This document shows, in pieces, positions 16,672 through 25,735 of a stretch of 64,000 bases of DNA. The notes under the pieces were generated by a model. It saw only the letters and a list, made by a program, of their open reading frames with translations. It was not told the origin of the DNA and made no database searches. Made by a program: the position numbers and the translations under genes. Source of the DNA: Flexifilum sp963727545 (GTDB lineage: Bacteria; Chloroflexota; Anaerolineae; Aggregatilineales; Phototrophicaceae); assembly GCA_963727545.1 (NCBI GenBank), contig CAVSGS010000021.1, positions 54,701 through 118,700 on the forward strand, in the 5' to 3' direction. Within the stretch, counting starts at the first letter, position 1, and each line of letters begins with the position of its first letter.

Positions 16672-18441
16672 TCAACCGCAGAAGTCGCGCTCGTAGTGAT
16701 ACTGATAGGTCTTGCCGTCCGACTGCGGTCCCATGAACTGGATGGAGTGTCCATCGCTGAGCGCATAGATCGCGTTGCCGTGATCGTCCTGCCCGATCAT
16801 TTGGTTGACACCGCTCGCCACCGCTTCAGTGAAGGCGGCTTCGACTTGGTCGTGAGTGGCGTAGAAGCTGAACGTGCCCTGACCTTCGGTGTCAATCGCC
16901 CAAATCGAGACACCCGCGTCCACCGTGCAGTAGAGCGCTGCGGGGGCTGCCAAGTCGTAAGCGTTGATGCGTCCGTCGTTGATCCGCCCGAAGCAGGGGC
17001 TGAAGCGCATCCCGCTGGCGATGTGTTCGAATTCCGCCCACGTGTAGGTCTGTCCGCGATAGGTCACGTCGCCGCCATCAGGATTGAGCGAATTGAGCTT
17101 GGTCGCCGTGTTGTTGTCGTTCACGTCTTCGCTGCAGTACATGCCGCTGCCGATGATCAGGACGTCACCGTAAGTTTCGCCGGTCTCGCCGCCGTACATC
17201 GTGCCGTCGACGACCGCATCGTCGTAGACCACGACCGTATCATCGCCGCCGCCCATTTCGACATCGCCAGTAACATTACCCTTGCCGGAAACGTCGAGCC
17301 GGTCATCGCCGTTGCCCAAACGCACCGCGATCGGGGCATCGACAACACCGTTGACGATGACTTCTTGATCGCCGGAACCGCCGCGCACGCCGATGTCCTG
17401 CGAGTTAACCTCGCCATTGACGATCACTGCACCGTCACCGTCAAGACGAATACCGTTGTTAGCAGCATTAACGACGCCATCGTTGACAATCACGCCGTCA
17501 CCCTCGACCCGGATGCCGTTCTTCGCCGTGATGTTACCGTCGTTGTAGACAATACCATCGTCGCCTACATGGACACCGTCACCCAGCGCCAAAATGTTGC
17601 CGAGGTTGATAACGAAGCCGTCATTACGGACTTGAATGCCAACGTCACCCGAACCAATGTTGCCCGTGTTCAGCACCGCGCCGCTGCCGATGTCAATCAA
17701 ATCGCCGCCGGAGATAATTTGGTTCGTGTTGACGACAAAGCCGTCATCGCCAATGTGGATACCGTCACCCGTAACGGCGATCGTTCCCGCGTTCAGCACC
17801 GCACCGTCATCGCCGATCTCGATACCATCGTCCATCAACAACCCGCTAATATCGCCGAGGTTAAAGACGACCCCATCGCCGCCGATGTCGATACCGTCAT
17901 CCGCCGAGTGGATCGAACCGATCAGGATAGCCATGCCGTCACCACCAATGTCGATGCCGTCATCTCCGGCAGCGATACTACCAATGATGATGCCGATACC
18001 GTCACCGCCGAGGTGGATGCCGTCGCCACCGGCGATGAAATCGCCGTTCAGATACCCCAGCCCATCGCCAGTAATATTGATGACGTTACCGAAGGTTGCC
18101 GTGCCCAGCGTACCGGCGACGACGTAGCCGTAACCGTCACCCTTAATCTTAACAATATCCGTGAGTGAAAATAGGACGTTACCGGTTTTCACCTTGACAC
18201 TGGGTGAACTCACCGAGTCGAAAACAAAGTAAGAAAGCGCGTCTGCAGGAATAGTGAAGCTGGTGCTGTCGTAGTAGAAAACAGCGGCATCATCATCGCA
18301 GCTCACGTAGCCGCTCAGTTCCGGATAACTGTTGAGATTAGGCAAACAGGAGGACGTTACTGCCTGTGCTGCCGGGACAAATAAACCGAATGCGCCGACC
18401 ATCGCCAGCAATGTAACCAATACCAATGTGCGCCGAAACAT
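16672..18441 (-). CDS. secreted Gly-Asp-rich beta-helix/beta-roll repeat protein
   Basis: A 589-residue protein with signal peptide (MFRRTLVLVTLLAMVGAFGLFVPAAQA). Residues from about 100 to 415 form some 14 tandem repeats of about 21 residues, each carrying a G/D-D-G-x-V/I-x-N-x-G-x-I half and a D-G-I-x-I-G half. This is a pattern expected of a right-handed parallel beta-helix, possibly Ca-binding through the many Asp. The C-terminal part of about 150 residues contains paired Cys and is not repetitive. It is probably an extracellular or surface structural protein or adhesin. No partner is adjacent. Confidence 0.75.
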   Translation of the reverse strand: MFRRTLVLVTLLAMVGAFGLFVPAAQAVTSSCLPNLNSYPELSGYVSCDDDAAVFYYDSTSFTIPADALSYFVFDSVSSPSVKVKTGNVLFSLTDIVKIKGDGYGYVVAGTLGTATFGNVINITGDGLGYLNGDFIAGGDGIHLGGDGIGIIIGSIAAGDDGIDIGGDGMAILIGSIHSADDGIDIGGDGVVFNLGDISGLLMDDGIEIGDDGAVLNAGTIAVTGDGIHIGDDGFVVNTNQIISGGDLIDIGSGAVLNTGNIGSGDVGIQVRNDGFVINLGNILALGDGVHVGDDGIVYNDGNITAKNGIRVEGDGVIVNDGVVNAANNGIRLDGDGAVIVNGEVNSQDIGVRGGSGDQEVIVNGVVDAPIAVRLGNGDDRLDVSGKGNVTGDVEMGGGDDTVVVYDDAVVDGTMYGGETGETYGDVLIIGSGMYCSEDVNDNNTATKLNSLNPDGGDVTYRGQTYTWAEFEHIASGMRFSPCFGRINDGRINAYDLAAPAALYCTVDAGVSIWAIDTEGQGTFSFYATHDQVEAAFTEAVASGVNQMIGQDDHGNAIYALSDGHSIQFMGPQSDGKTYQYHYERDFCG

Positions 18442-18665
18442 CTATGGATCTCCTTGATTCGAAGTCACTATCAACCCGAACGATTGAAGTATTTACAGCA
18501 TAGGGGAACATTCATTGTGAAAACATTGAGCAGTGTGAAAAATTTATAAAGAAAATTAATGCTTAATAAGATCGGTCAGGCGTTAACGATTGAGGTTTAT
18601 CAATGCAATTATGCACAGGGGAGATTATCTGAACTGACAGGGGTAGGTATTTAAGTTTTGTGCTG

Positions 18666-18763
18666 ACCTCACCCCTAAACCCCTCTCCATTGCATGGAGA
18701 GGGGCTAAAACCTCTGCGAGCTGTCCCCCCTCCACGAGTGGAGAGGGGGCAGGGGTGAGTCCT
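18666..18763. repeat. paired CTCACCCC/CCCTCTCC-type repeats
   Basis: Two stem-loops: CCCCTCTCCATTGCATGGAG and CCCCCTCCACGAGTGGAGAG. They are enclosed by inward-facing CTCACCCC and GGGGTGAG flanks, so the whole 98 bp unit is itself an inverted repeat. Confidence 0.7.
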
Positions 18764-18814
18764 ACCCTTTAGATTATCTGAAGGGGTGTAAGAATTAAGA
18801 CTTCAAGCTCGGCT

Positions 18815-18848
18815 CGCGCGCAGGAGCAACGAGTCGCTCCTGCGCGCG
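18815..18848 (-). terminator. GC-rich hairpin downstream of the metalloprotease gene
   Basis: A 13 bp stem CGCGCGCAGGAGC/GCTCCTGCGCGCG with a 7-base loop. It starts 11 bp after the stop codon of the minus-strand gene; no U-run. Confidence 0.55.
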
Positions 18849-18858
18849 GAAAATCGGC

Positions 18859-20448
18859 TTACTTCAACGCCTCAAAATAGCGACTGTTCCAAACACTATC
18901 TACCGGCGTGAGCGCGCCACTGCCCGGCAGCACCTTGATCCCGTAGCTGACACTGGTGCAATTGTCGAGATTAGTGGCAATCTCCGGGTTGAAGATCATC
19001 AGGTAGAGCTTGCGATAGCCGCTGGAGTCGATCCGTCCGCCGCGCCCCAATGAGATCGCTTCGAGATCGGTATCGGTCAGCCCGATCGCCCACAACTCCA
19101 ACTGCTTATCATCGCCGCTCAAGGTGACGTCGTAGACTCCCGGCGGCGCGGCGAATTCGACGTAATTGGCGCCGAGTTCCTGCACTCCCTCGCCCGGCGT
19201 CGTCCAACCGCCAACGTGATTGATCGTGCCTTCCAGCCAGACGGTCGCGTCGAACTTCGGCGCGAGTTGGTAGTCGCGCGCGAGGTTCTTCAGCCGGTAG
19301 CGCGCCACTTCGTGAGCGACGTCGGTATTGTGCTGCGCCAGAAAGTTCGCCAGTCCAACGAAGCCGTCATCGACCACCAATTGCTGCCAGAACTGCCGCA
19401 CCGCATCCGCGCCGAACTCGTCGGTCAAGAACTGCATGAAGGTCCATTCGCCGTACATCAGATCGCCGTCGTAGGCGGTCGTGCCAAGGCACAATTCCGG
19501 GTACTCATACGCCAGCGCGACGTAGCCGGTCGCGTCCTGACTCTTCCCGGCGGCGACCGTTTCCATCCAACTTGAGGTCGCTTCGTGCAGCCAATCGTCC
19601 GGTTCGAGCGCATCCAACCCATCTTGAATGGCGTGATGGAACTCGTGCGCGGCGGTCGCCCGCAGCAGCGTGATCGCGTCCTGACCAGCGCTGTATTCGA
19701 GATCGTGGAAATCGTTATCGATGGCGATGTAGCTGGTCGAGGCGTACTCCTCCGTGATGCCGGGCGAGTTGGGATTGTCGCCGATCACCGCTGCCGACTG
19801 GGTGTAGCCGAGCGCTTCCTCGCCGGAGCCGATCAAATCGGTGATGTAGACGTCATAAAGATTGTTGCCACCCATCAGGTCGTCACCGGGCGGCGCGGAC
19901 CACCCCAACTGATCGATCTCGGTATACCACGCATCCTCGAAGGCTTGTTTCGCCGCCGCGAGAAAGTCCAGCGTGACGGCATCAGCGCCGGTCGTCGTAT
20001 AGTGGATGCGAAAATGTCCGCTGTCCTGCGTCTGCGGCGTGCCGGTGAGCGGCACATCGTAATCGAAGATGCGCGTCGTCCCGGCGGTGATGGCGAGGTC
20101 ATAGTGTCCGCTGGTGGACGAGTCATAGCGCGCCACCTCGACCCGGTAAACGCCGGTTTCCGGCACCATCATGGCGATCTGTGAGTCATAAGTCAGCAAG
20201 TCGGCATCGTCATTGCTGGCGATCACCTGATCGTGCGGATCGTAAAGCGTGAGGATAGTATCAAGATTATCGTCCGCCTGTGCCGTCGCGGTGATCAGCA
20301 AGGCGTCGCCCGCGCGCAGCGCCACCGGGTACTCCTGATGGTCGCTGTTCGCTCCCAAATATCCGCTGTAAGTATGGGCATCCTGCCCCTGTACGACCCC
20401 GACCATCATCACTGTGCAAATCAGCAGTATAAGTATGCTTTTGAGCAT
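18859..20448 (-). CDS. secreted zinc metalloprotease with N-terminal PPC-type domain
   Basis: A 529-residue protein with a signal peptide. Residues of about 20-120 resemble a pre-peptidase (PPC) beta-sandwich (YSGYLGANSDHQEYPVAL..AGDALLITATA..GHYDLAITAG). The catalytic part has an HExxH motif, AAHEFHHAIQ, followed by WLHEATSSWMET with a downstream Glu as in gluzincins. A C-terminal beta-rich domain follows. It resembles exported metalloproteases of the MXAN_6640 type by memory of motif layout. It likely degrades extracellular protein. There is no propeptide-processing partner nearby. Confidence 0.75.
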   Translation of the reverse strand: MLKSILILLICTVMMVGVVQGQDAHTYSGYLGANSDHQEYPVALRAGDALLITATAQADDNLDTILTLYDPHDQVIASNDDADLLTYDSQIAMMVPETGVYRVEVARYDSSTSGHYDLAITAGTTRIFDYDVPLTGTPQTQDSGHFRIHYTTTGADAVTLDFLAAAKQAFEDAWYTEIDQLGWSAPPGDDLMGGNNLYDVYITDLIGSGEEALGYTQSAAVIGDNPNSPGITEEYASTSYIAIDNDFHDLEYSAGQDAITLLRATAAHEFHHAIQDGLDALEPDDWLHEATSSWMETVAAGKSQDATGYVALAYEYPELCLGTTAYDGDLMYGEWTFMQFLTDEFGADAVRQFWQQLVVDDGFVGLANFLAQHNTDVAHEVARYRLKNLARDYQLAPKFDATVWLEGTINHVGGWTTPGEGVQELGANYVEFAAPPGVYDVTLSGDDKQLELWAIGLTDTDLEAISLGRGGRIDSSGYRKLYLMIFNPEIATNLDNCTSVSYGIKVLPGSGALTPVDSVWNSRYFEALK

Positions 20449-20591
20449 GAATGGTTTCGTTTCCCAAAACGCCGTCAGGCTGACGTCCGCGAATACGTAT
20501 CATTATAGGAGTATCGGCAGATCGTGACAGTGCGCGCCCGATCTGCGGTAAAGTAAACAATCCACCTAACAAGTCAGTGAGGGCATCGGCG

Positions 20592-21716
20592 ATGGCAGCC
20601 AGCAGCGATCAGAAACGCTATCGGGCAAATTGGCAGGATGAGATCGACAGCGCGGCGATCTACCGCGTGCTGGCAGAGAAAGAGGATCAACCGCAGCTTG
20701 CCGAGGTCTACCGCCGGCTCGCCGCGGTCGAGGAAAAGCACGCCGGTTTCTGGGAAGACAAGCTGCGCGCCGCCGGTGCGACCGTGCCGCCGCGCCGTCA
20801 AAGCTGGCGCTCGCGCACGCTGACGTGGTTAGCGCGACGTTTCGGCACCCAGTTCATCCTGCCGACACTCACCACGCTTGAGTCGGCGGACAGCCATACC
20901 TACGACACGCAGCCGGAAGCCAAGACCACCCCAATGGCAGCCGAGGAACGCTCGCACGAGCGCATTCTACGGACGATGAGCGGCGGCTCCGGCATGACCG
21001 GCAGCGCGCTGGCACGCTTGGAAGGACGCCACCGCGCGACCGCCGGCAATGCCTTACGCGCGGCGGTGCTGGGCGCAAACGACGGCTTACTCTCCAACTT
21101 CAGCTTGGTGATGGGCGTCGCGGGCGCGGCGCTCGACGAGCGCTCGATCCTGATCACCGGCTTGGCGGGACTGATGGCAGGCGCGGGATCGATGGCGCTG
21201 GGCGAATGGATTTCGGTGCAGAGTTCGCGCGAACTCTACCATCACCAAATCGGCATTGAAGCCCGCGAGTTGGAGCAGGTCCCCGGCGAGGAGGAGGAAG
21301 AACTCGCGCTGATCTACCAGTCGAAGGGCTTATCTGAAACCGAGGCGGCGAAGCTCGCCCACGAGTTGATCGCCGAGCCGTCGAGCGCGCTCGATACGCT
21401 CTCGCGCGAGGAACTCGGCATCGACCCGCAGGAACTCGGCGGTTCGGCATGGGAGGCGGCGATTGCGTCGTTCTTCCTGTTCGCCCTCGGCGCGATCATC
21501 CCGGTCGCCCCGTTTGCCCTGTTCACCGGAACGCTGGCAGTCGCCGTCAGCTTGATCGCCAGCGCGCTGGCGCTGTTCGGCATCGGCGCGGCGATCACCT
21601 TGATGACCGGGCGCAGCGTCTTGTATTCCGGCTCGCGACAGGTGATCTTCGGCTTGCTGGCAGCGGCGCTGACCTTCGCCATCGGGCGTGTCGTCGGCGT
21701 CACCGTCGCCGGATGA
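20592..21716 (+). CDS. ferritin-like domain fused to VIT1/CCC1 iron/manganese transporter (MbfA-like)
   Basis: A 374-residue protein. Residues 1-130 form a rubrerythrin/ferritin-like four-helix unit with E-I-D-S-A-A-I-Y, E-E-K-H and E-E-R-S-H-E metal-ligand type motifs. The rest is a VIT1/CCC1 transporter domain (LRAAVLGANDGLLSNFSLVMGVAGA, GEWISVQSSRELY) with about five membrane helices. This architecture (membrane-bound ferritin A) exports iron under excess. ATG 20592 is preferred to the upstream GTG at 20577, though both are possible. Confidence 0.85.
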   Translation: MAASSDQKRYRANWQDEIDSAAIYRVLAEKEDQPQLAEVYRRLAAVEEKHAGFWEDKLRAAGATVPPRRQSWRSRTLTWLARRFGTQFILPTLTTLESADSHTYDTQPEAKTTPMAAEERSHERILRTMSGGSGMTGSALARLEGRHRATAGNALRAAVLGANDGLLSNFSLVMGVAGAALDERSILITGLAGLMAGAGSMALGEWISVQSSRELYHHQIGIEARELEQVPGEEEEELALIYQSKGLSETEAAKLAHELIAEPSSALDTLSREELGIDPQELGGSAWEAAIASFFLFALGAIIPVAPFALFTGTLAVAVSLIASALALFGIGAAITLMTGRSVLYSGSRQVIFGLLAAALTFAIGRVVGVTVAG

Positions 21717-21780
21717 CGAGCCGATTACCCCATTGCGCGAATGCCCGCTACAATGAGGACCATCAGCAGAGGAGCACAAA

Positions 21781-22200
21781 ATGACAGAAGCGCACAACAA
21801 GGAAGTGACCCGCCGTTTCAGCGCGGAAGTTTGGGGCGAAGGCAATGCCGATCTCGCCGACGAGTTGATCGCGGTGGATTTGGTCGAACATACGCCGTTC
21901 CCGTCGCCGACGCCGGGATTGGCGGGACACAAGCAGGTGCTAGGGATGTTCCGCAGCGCTTTCCCCGACCTCAAGGTGACGGTAGATGACGTGATCGCCG
22001 AAGGCGACCTGACGTTTTTGCGCTGGCACGGCGTCGGGACGCATCGCGGCGCGCTGATGAACATTCCGCCGACCGGCAAGACGGTCCAGATCACCGGCAT
22101 GGACATCTGCAAGCTGGTCGACGGCAAGATCAAGGAGCGCTGGGCAGAAGTCAACGCGCTGGCGTTGATGCAGCAGCTCGGCGTGATTCCGAGCGCCTAA
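21781..22200 (+). CDS. SnoaL-like/ester cyclase family protein
   Basis: A 139-residue NTF2-like fold protein: VTRRFSAEVWGEGNADLADELIAVDLVEHTP, LAGHKQVLGMFRSAFPDLKVTVDDVIAEGD and RWHGVGTHRGALM...PPTGKTVQITGMDICKLVDGKI. The SnoaL/ester-cyclase group includes polyketide cyclases and many uncharacterised small proteins. GAGGAG precedes the ATG. Its stop codon shares one base with the start of maf. Confidence 0.85.
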   Translation: MTEAHNKEVTRRFSAEVWGEGNADLADELIAVDLVEHTPFPSPTPGLAGHKQVLGMFRSAFPDLKVTVDDVIAEGDLTFLRWHGVGTHRGALMNIPPTGKTVQITGMDICKLVDGKIKERWAEVNALALMQQLGVIPSA

Positions 22201-22823
22201 TGCGATTCATCCTAGCATCCGGTTCACCCCGGCGGCGCGAGCTGCTCGGTTCGCTGGGGATCGACTTCGAGGTCATCAAGTCGGACATCGACGAGACGCA
22301 GGGCGCGGACGAAGCGCCCTATGATTACGTCCGCCGCCTGAGCATCGAGAAGGCGGAGACCGTCGCCGCTAAAGTGAGCGACGCGGCTTACGTCCTCGCC
22401 GCGGATACGGTGGTGATCCTCGCCGCCGACACCTTGGGCGTCACCGACGCGGGCGAAATCCTCGGCAAGCCGGTCGATGCTGCCGACGCCCGCTCGATGC
22501 TGATCCGCCTGCGCGGGCGCGATCACGTCGTCTGCACGGCGCTCACCCTGCTCAAATTGGGGGACGAGCACAAGCGGATCACCGAACTAACCCGCACGAC
22601 GGTCACCATGCGCGACTACAGCGACGCCGAGATCGACGCCTACATCGCCAGCGGCGACCCGTTCGACAAAGCGGGCGGCTATGCTATCCAGCACGAGGGC
22701 TTTCACCCGGTCGAGCGGATCGAGGGCAGTTACAGCAACGTCGTCGGCTTGCCGGTGGAGACGTTGAAACCGATGCTGGAACGGATCGGCGTGGACGTGG
22801 GAACGTCCGCCGCGCCGCGCTAG
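22200..22823 (+). CDS. maf: Maf-family nucleoside triphosphate pyrophosphatase
   Basis: A 207-residue protein starting MRFILASGSPRRRELL, the substrate-loop signature of Maf/YhdE. It carries the DETQ, LAADTVV and SGDPFDKAGGYAIQHEG motifs. It hydrolyses non-canonical or dTTP/UTP-type nucleotides to the monophosphate, a house-cleaning role in the cytosol, and has been linked to septum control. Translationally coupled to the preceding gene (TAATG). Confidence 0.92.
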   Translation: MRFILASGSPRRRELLGSLGIDFEVIKSDIDETQGADEAPYDYVRRLSIEKAETVAAKVSDAAYVLAADTVVILAADTLGVTDAGEILGKPVDAADARSMLIRLRGRDHVVCTALTLLKLGDEHKRITELTRTTVTMRDYSDAEIDAYIASGDPFDKAGGYAIQHEGFHPVERIEGSYSNVVGLPVETLKPMLERIGVDVGTSAAPR

Positions 22824-22865
22824 AATTCCCGCTTTCGCCTCCCTTGCTCCGATGGACGCTCAACC

Positions 22866-23624
22866 GTGCTGACGATTCGCCACTTCGAAGAACTCTCGCT
22901 CAACGCGCTGCCCAGCCTCGAAACGATCTATTACGATGGCTGGGTGCTGCGCTTCGCCGGCGGCTATCCCCGCCGCGCCAACTCCGTCCAGCAGCTTTAC
23001 CCGTCAACGCTGCCGCTCGACGAGAAGATCGCCTACTGCGAGGCGCAGTACGACGCGCGCGGCTTTCGGACCGTGTTCAAGTTCACCGCCCATGCGCCGC
23101 GCGACCTCGAAGCGCCGCTGCGGGCGCGCGGCTACGTGACCGACTCCGAAACCTGCGTTCACACGCTCGACCTCGCCGCCCTTGACGCCCAGCCGCCGAC
23201 ACCGCCGCCCGCCTCAATTGAGACGCTAATCGAATCGCGCTTAAGCGAGGACTGGTTTGCCGACTGCGCGCGGCTCAACGCTTTTCCCGCCGATCGCGCC
23301 GGATCGATGGAGGCGATTTTCGCACAGATTCCGGTCACGGCAGGCTTTGCTCGTCTACGACGAGATGGCGAGACAGTCGCGCTGGGGCTAGGCGTACTCG
23401 ATCAAGGTTGGATTGGCTTGTTCGACATCGTGACGGCTGAATCCGCGCGGCGGCAGGGGATCGGCTCGGCGCTGATTCGCCAAATGCTCGGCTGGGGTCG
23501 GCAGCGCGGCGCGCGCGGCGCTTATCTGCAAGTCGTATCGAACAACGCGCCCGCGCTGGCGCTGTACGCGAAGCTCGGCTTCGCCGAGACTTATCGCTAT
23601 TGGTATCTGCAAAATCGGCTGTAG
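22866..23624 (+). CDS. GNAT acetyltransferase with N-terminal extension
   Basis: A 252-residue protein. The C-terminal GNAT domain carries TVALGLGVLDQGWIGLFDIVT and the acetyl-CoA loop RRQGIGSALIRQMLGWG, then YLQVVSNNAPALALYAKLGF. The N-terminal ~120 residues (LPSLETIYYDGWVLRFAGGY) are seen in a distinct GNAT subgroup. GTG start at 22866; substrate unknown. Confidence 0.85.
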   Translation: MLTIRHFEELSLNALPSLETIYYDGWVLRFAGGYPRRANSVQQLYPSTLPLDEKIAYCEAQYDARGFRTVFKFTAHAPRDLEAPLRARGYVTDSETCVHTLDLAALDAQPPTPPPASIETLIESRLSEDWFADCARLNAFPADRAGSMEAIFAQIPVTAGFARLRRDGETVALGLGVLDQGWIGLFDIVTAESARRQGIGSALIRQMLGWGRQRGARGAYLQVVSNNAPALALYAKLGFAETYRYWYLQNRL

Positions 23625-23629
23625 AGACA

Positions 23630-23838
23630 ACCTCACCCCCCAACCTAACAAGGGTAGGTATTTAATTAACCTCACCCCCTGCCCCCTCTCCACGATGTGG
23701 AGAGGGGGTAAAAACAGGTTACAAAGGGTGTTTAAAGTCCCCTCTCTTAATGGAGAGGGGATTTAGGGGTGAGGTAAGCGTAGAGTTAAAAACCTACCCC
23801 TGTCAGCACCCCCCAACCCCTTCTCCATGAGGCGAGGG
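23630..23838. repeat. cluster of three CTCACCCC/CCCTCTCC-type repeats
   Basis: Successive elements with CCCCTCTCCACGATGTGGAG, then CCCCTCTCTTAATGGAGAGG, and a degenerate third, each flanked by (C)CTCACCCC or GGGGTGAGG and by 'gggtaggtatttaa' or 'aaacctacccctgtca' tails. Those tails also recur near 18640-18660, so the full repeat unit is longer than the stem-loop. Confidence 0.65.
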
Positions 23839-23876
23839 GGAGACGAGCGACGGCAGAGAATCGTACGCCATCCTAC

Positions 23877-23904
23877 AAAAGGGCGCACAGCCGTGCGCCC
23901 CTAC
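23877..23904. repeat. degenerate REP-like palindrome (core GCACAGCCGTGC)
   Basis: Same core as the copy at 1147; the left GTAGGGGC arm is mutated (caaaagGGC) while the right arm is intact. Confidence 0.7.
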
Positions 23905-23926
23905 GGCAACCAATGTGCTGTATTTT

Positions 23927-24739
23927 TTACTGCAAGCGCAAGCGCTGCGCCTGTACTTCTTCCATGGCGTCAATCGTATCCTGCAAGCCCGACACCTCGT
24001 CGTGGATGTCCTGCCGCAAGCGGTGCGCGCGACTGCTGTCGACGTCTTTCGCCCCCAGCAGCGACATCTGCGCGTAGATTGTGCCCAGCGACGAAAGCGT
24101 GCTGTCAAGCTGAATTTCGGCGCGCTTGGTGCTGTTGGCGGTCGAGTTGAGGTTATCGAGCTGAAGCTCTAAGCGATCAAGCTGTTCCTGCAAGTCGCGC
24201 TTGACGTCGGGATCGCTTTCGCGGGCGAGCCGCTGCTTGACCTTCTCGACCTGCTGCGGAACCATCCGGCGGTCGCGCTCGACGAGTTCGTTACTCTCGA
24301 AGCCGTCAATGTGCAGCGCCAGATCGTACATCTGCCCGATCCAGTCGTTGACGTCGGCGATGGTTTGCTGAAGCTGCACGCGCATCGCGCCGCGCTGCTG
24401 AGCAGCCAACTGGAGCATGTTGCGCCGGTATTCGAGCGCATCATCCAGCCGCTTGCGCGAAACCGGGCTATTGATCTGATGCAGATCGTATTTCGCCTCG
24501 AACTCGCGGGCGATCGCCTCGGCTGAGGCATTGGGATCGGTCAGCGCCGACGCGACCAGCGCGCCCTCGGCGATCAACCCGGCGACAACCCAGAACCACG
24601 GCTCCCACCACGGAAAGGGCTGGGGCACGAACAGAAACAGGATCGCCGTCAGCGCGATGGTGACGAGGCTTTCCCAGCGAAACAGCGCATTGGTGATCAC
24701 CGCGCCGGTAGCGCGGGTGTGAACTTCATTTTCGACCAT
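23927..24739 (-). CDS. membrane-anchored coiled-coil protein
   Basis: A 270-residue protein: two hydrophobic segments near residues 20-60 (LVTIALTAILFLFVPQ and PWFWVVAGLIAEGALVASAL), then about 190 residues of charged, heptad-rich helix. The start at ATG 24739 is set by GGAGGAG 7 bases upstream. It lies just downstream of pspA on the same strand; both have long coiled coils, so a joint role in membrane integrity or stress is plausible. No named family recognised. Confidence 0.7.
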   Translation of the reverse strand: MVENEVHTRATGAVITNALFRWESLVTIALTAILFLFVPQPFPWWEPWFWVVAGLIAEGALVASALTDPNASAEAIAREFEAKYDLHQINSPVSRKRLDDALEYRRNMLQLAAQQRGAMRVQLQQTIADVNDWIGQMYDLALHIDGFESNELVERDRRMVPQQVEKVKQRLARESDPDVKRDLQEQLDRLELQLDNLNSTANSTKRAEIQLDSTLSSLGTIYAQMSLLGAKDVDSSRAHRLRQDIHDEVSGLQDTIDAMEEVQAQRLRLQ

Positions 24740-24814
24740 GAACAAACTCCTCCGTATCTATATACGGGCGATACGGGGATCGGTTGCGGATGTGATCGGT
24801 TGATGGGCGGTAAG

Positions 24815-24843
24815 GTAGGGGCAGAACTGAGTTCTGCCCCTAC
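24815..24843. repeat. REP-like palindrome (core CAGAACTGAGTTCTG)
   Basis: A 29 bp inverted repeat between pspA and the coiled-coil gene. Its core differs by one central base from the copy at 13170, which leaves both stems intact. Confidence 0.88.
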
Positions 24844-24879
24844 GAAGACTATTTACAGATCGCGGACAGCCAACCACGC

Positions 24880-25608
24880 TTAGTTGCTGCTCGCCTGCTG
24901 CTGGCTTCCACCATCACCGCCATCGCCGGAACTGCCGAGCAAGCGGCGGCGACGTTCCTCAAGCTGCCGTTCGATCTCGCCACCGCGCACAGCATCCTCG
25001 ATCTCGGAGGAGACGTTGCGCGTCGCCAGTTCAAGCCGGGCGTCTTCTTCGTCCAAGCGGGCGCGCACGCTGTCGGCAAGGCTGCTGACCTCATGATCGC
25101 CGACGGCTGCCAGCGAGTCGAGGCTCTTGATCGTGGTCGTGGCGACGCGCTTGGCTTCTGCCAGTTCGATCAGCGAGCGCAGCTGCTCGCGCTCCTGCCG
25201 GATCGAGGTCAGGCGCGACTCAAGCTGCACCCGCATGTTGAGCATCGCCTGATACTGCTGATCCTGCGTCTGCCACTGCTCGAAGTACTCCTGCGCCAAC
25301 TGCTGTTTGGTGTTCAGTTCAGCTTGAGCAGCAGCGGCGAGATCATTCTTGCCTTTGAGGATCAAGGTATCGATGTCGCGGTCGAGCTTCTCGGCGGCTT
25401 GGGCAAACTCCTCGTGCTTGCGCTTGAGCGTTCGAACGGTCCCACCGACGGTTGCCGCCGAGTCTTCCAGCGCTTCGAGATTCTTCTCGGCTTGCCGAAT
25501 GTACTCGTCCATGACGGCGACCGAGTTTTGCTGCAGGGCGCGATCCACCATCCCGTGCAAACTCGCATTGATTAGGGTGTTGACTTTGTCCAGTAATGAA
25601 GGAGCCAT
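24880..25608 (-). CDS. pspA: PspA/IM30 family protein
   Basis: A 242-residue ESCRT-III-like protein: MAPSLLDKVNTLINASLHGMVDRA at the N-terminus, then a continuous helical coiled coil with Q-A-E-K-N-L-E-A-L and E-A-K-R-V-A-T-T-T-I-K. The acidic or Gly/Ser tail ends QQQASSN. PspA-type proteins form oligomeric rods that protect or remodel the inner membrane under stress. No pspF/pspBC genes are adjacent. Confidence 0.87.
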   Translation of the reverse strand: MAPSLLDKVNTLINASLHGMVDRALQQNSVAVMDEYIRQAEKNLEALEDSAATVGGTVRTLKRKHEEFAQAAEKLDRDIDTLILKGKNDLAAAAQAELNTKQQLAQEYFEQWQTQDQQYQAMLNMRVQLESRLTSIRQEREQLRSLIELAEAKRVATTTIKSLDSLAAVGDHEVSSLADSVRARLDEEDARLELATRNVSSEIEDAVRGGEIERQLEERRRRLLGSSGDGGDGGSQQQASSN

Positions 25609-25735
25609 CGATTTTTTCTCCCGACGGATTTGTATATACGATGAGTATAGCCTGTACTGGCGCCAGAGTCACCACAGCCCTAAGTTAAGTCATGTCGATT
25701 ATCGAGGTACTTGCATACCTCAATATCTGCTCCCC

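Larger units (their letters stand above)
18442..18858. other. intergenic region with repeats
   Basis: 417 bp. The part nearest the repeat-protein start is AT-rich (18500-18560) and likely holds its promoter. Two head-to-head CTCACCCC/CCCTCTCC-type elements occupy 18666-18763. A strong GC hairpin lies at 18815-18848. No gene seen. Confidence 0.6.

Noticed and set aside
16585..18168. Long open frame (527 codons) on the plus strand
   Set aside because: It is antisense to the Gly-Asp repeat protein; the repetitive GGN/GAY codons keep the opposite frame open. No signal peptide, ribosome site or sensible domain.
20577..20591. GTG start for the ferritin-like/VIT gene
   Set aside because: It adds five residues without a better ribosome site; ATG 20592 fits the usual N-terminus.
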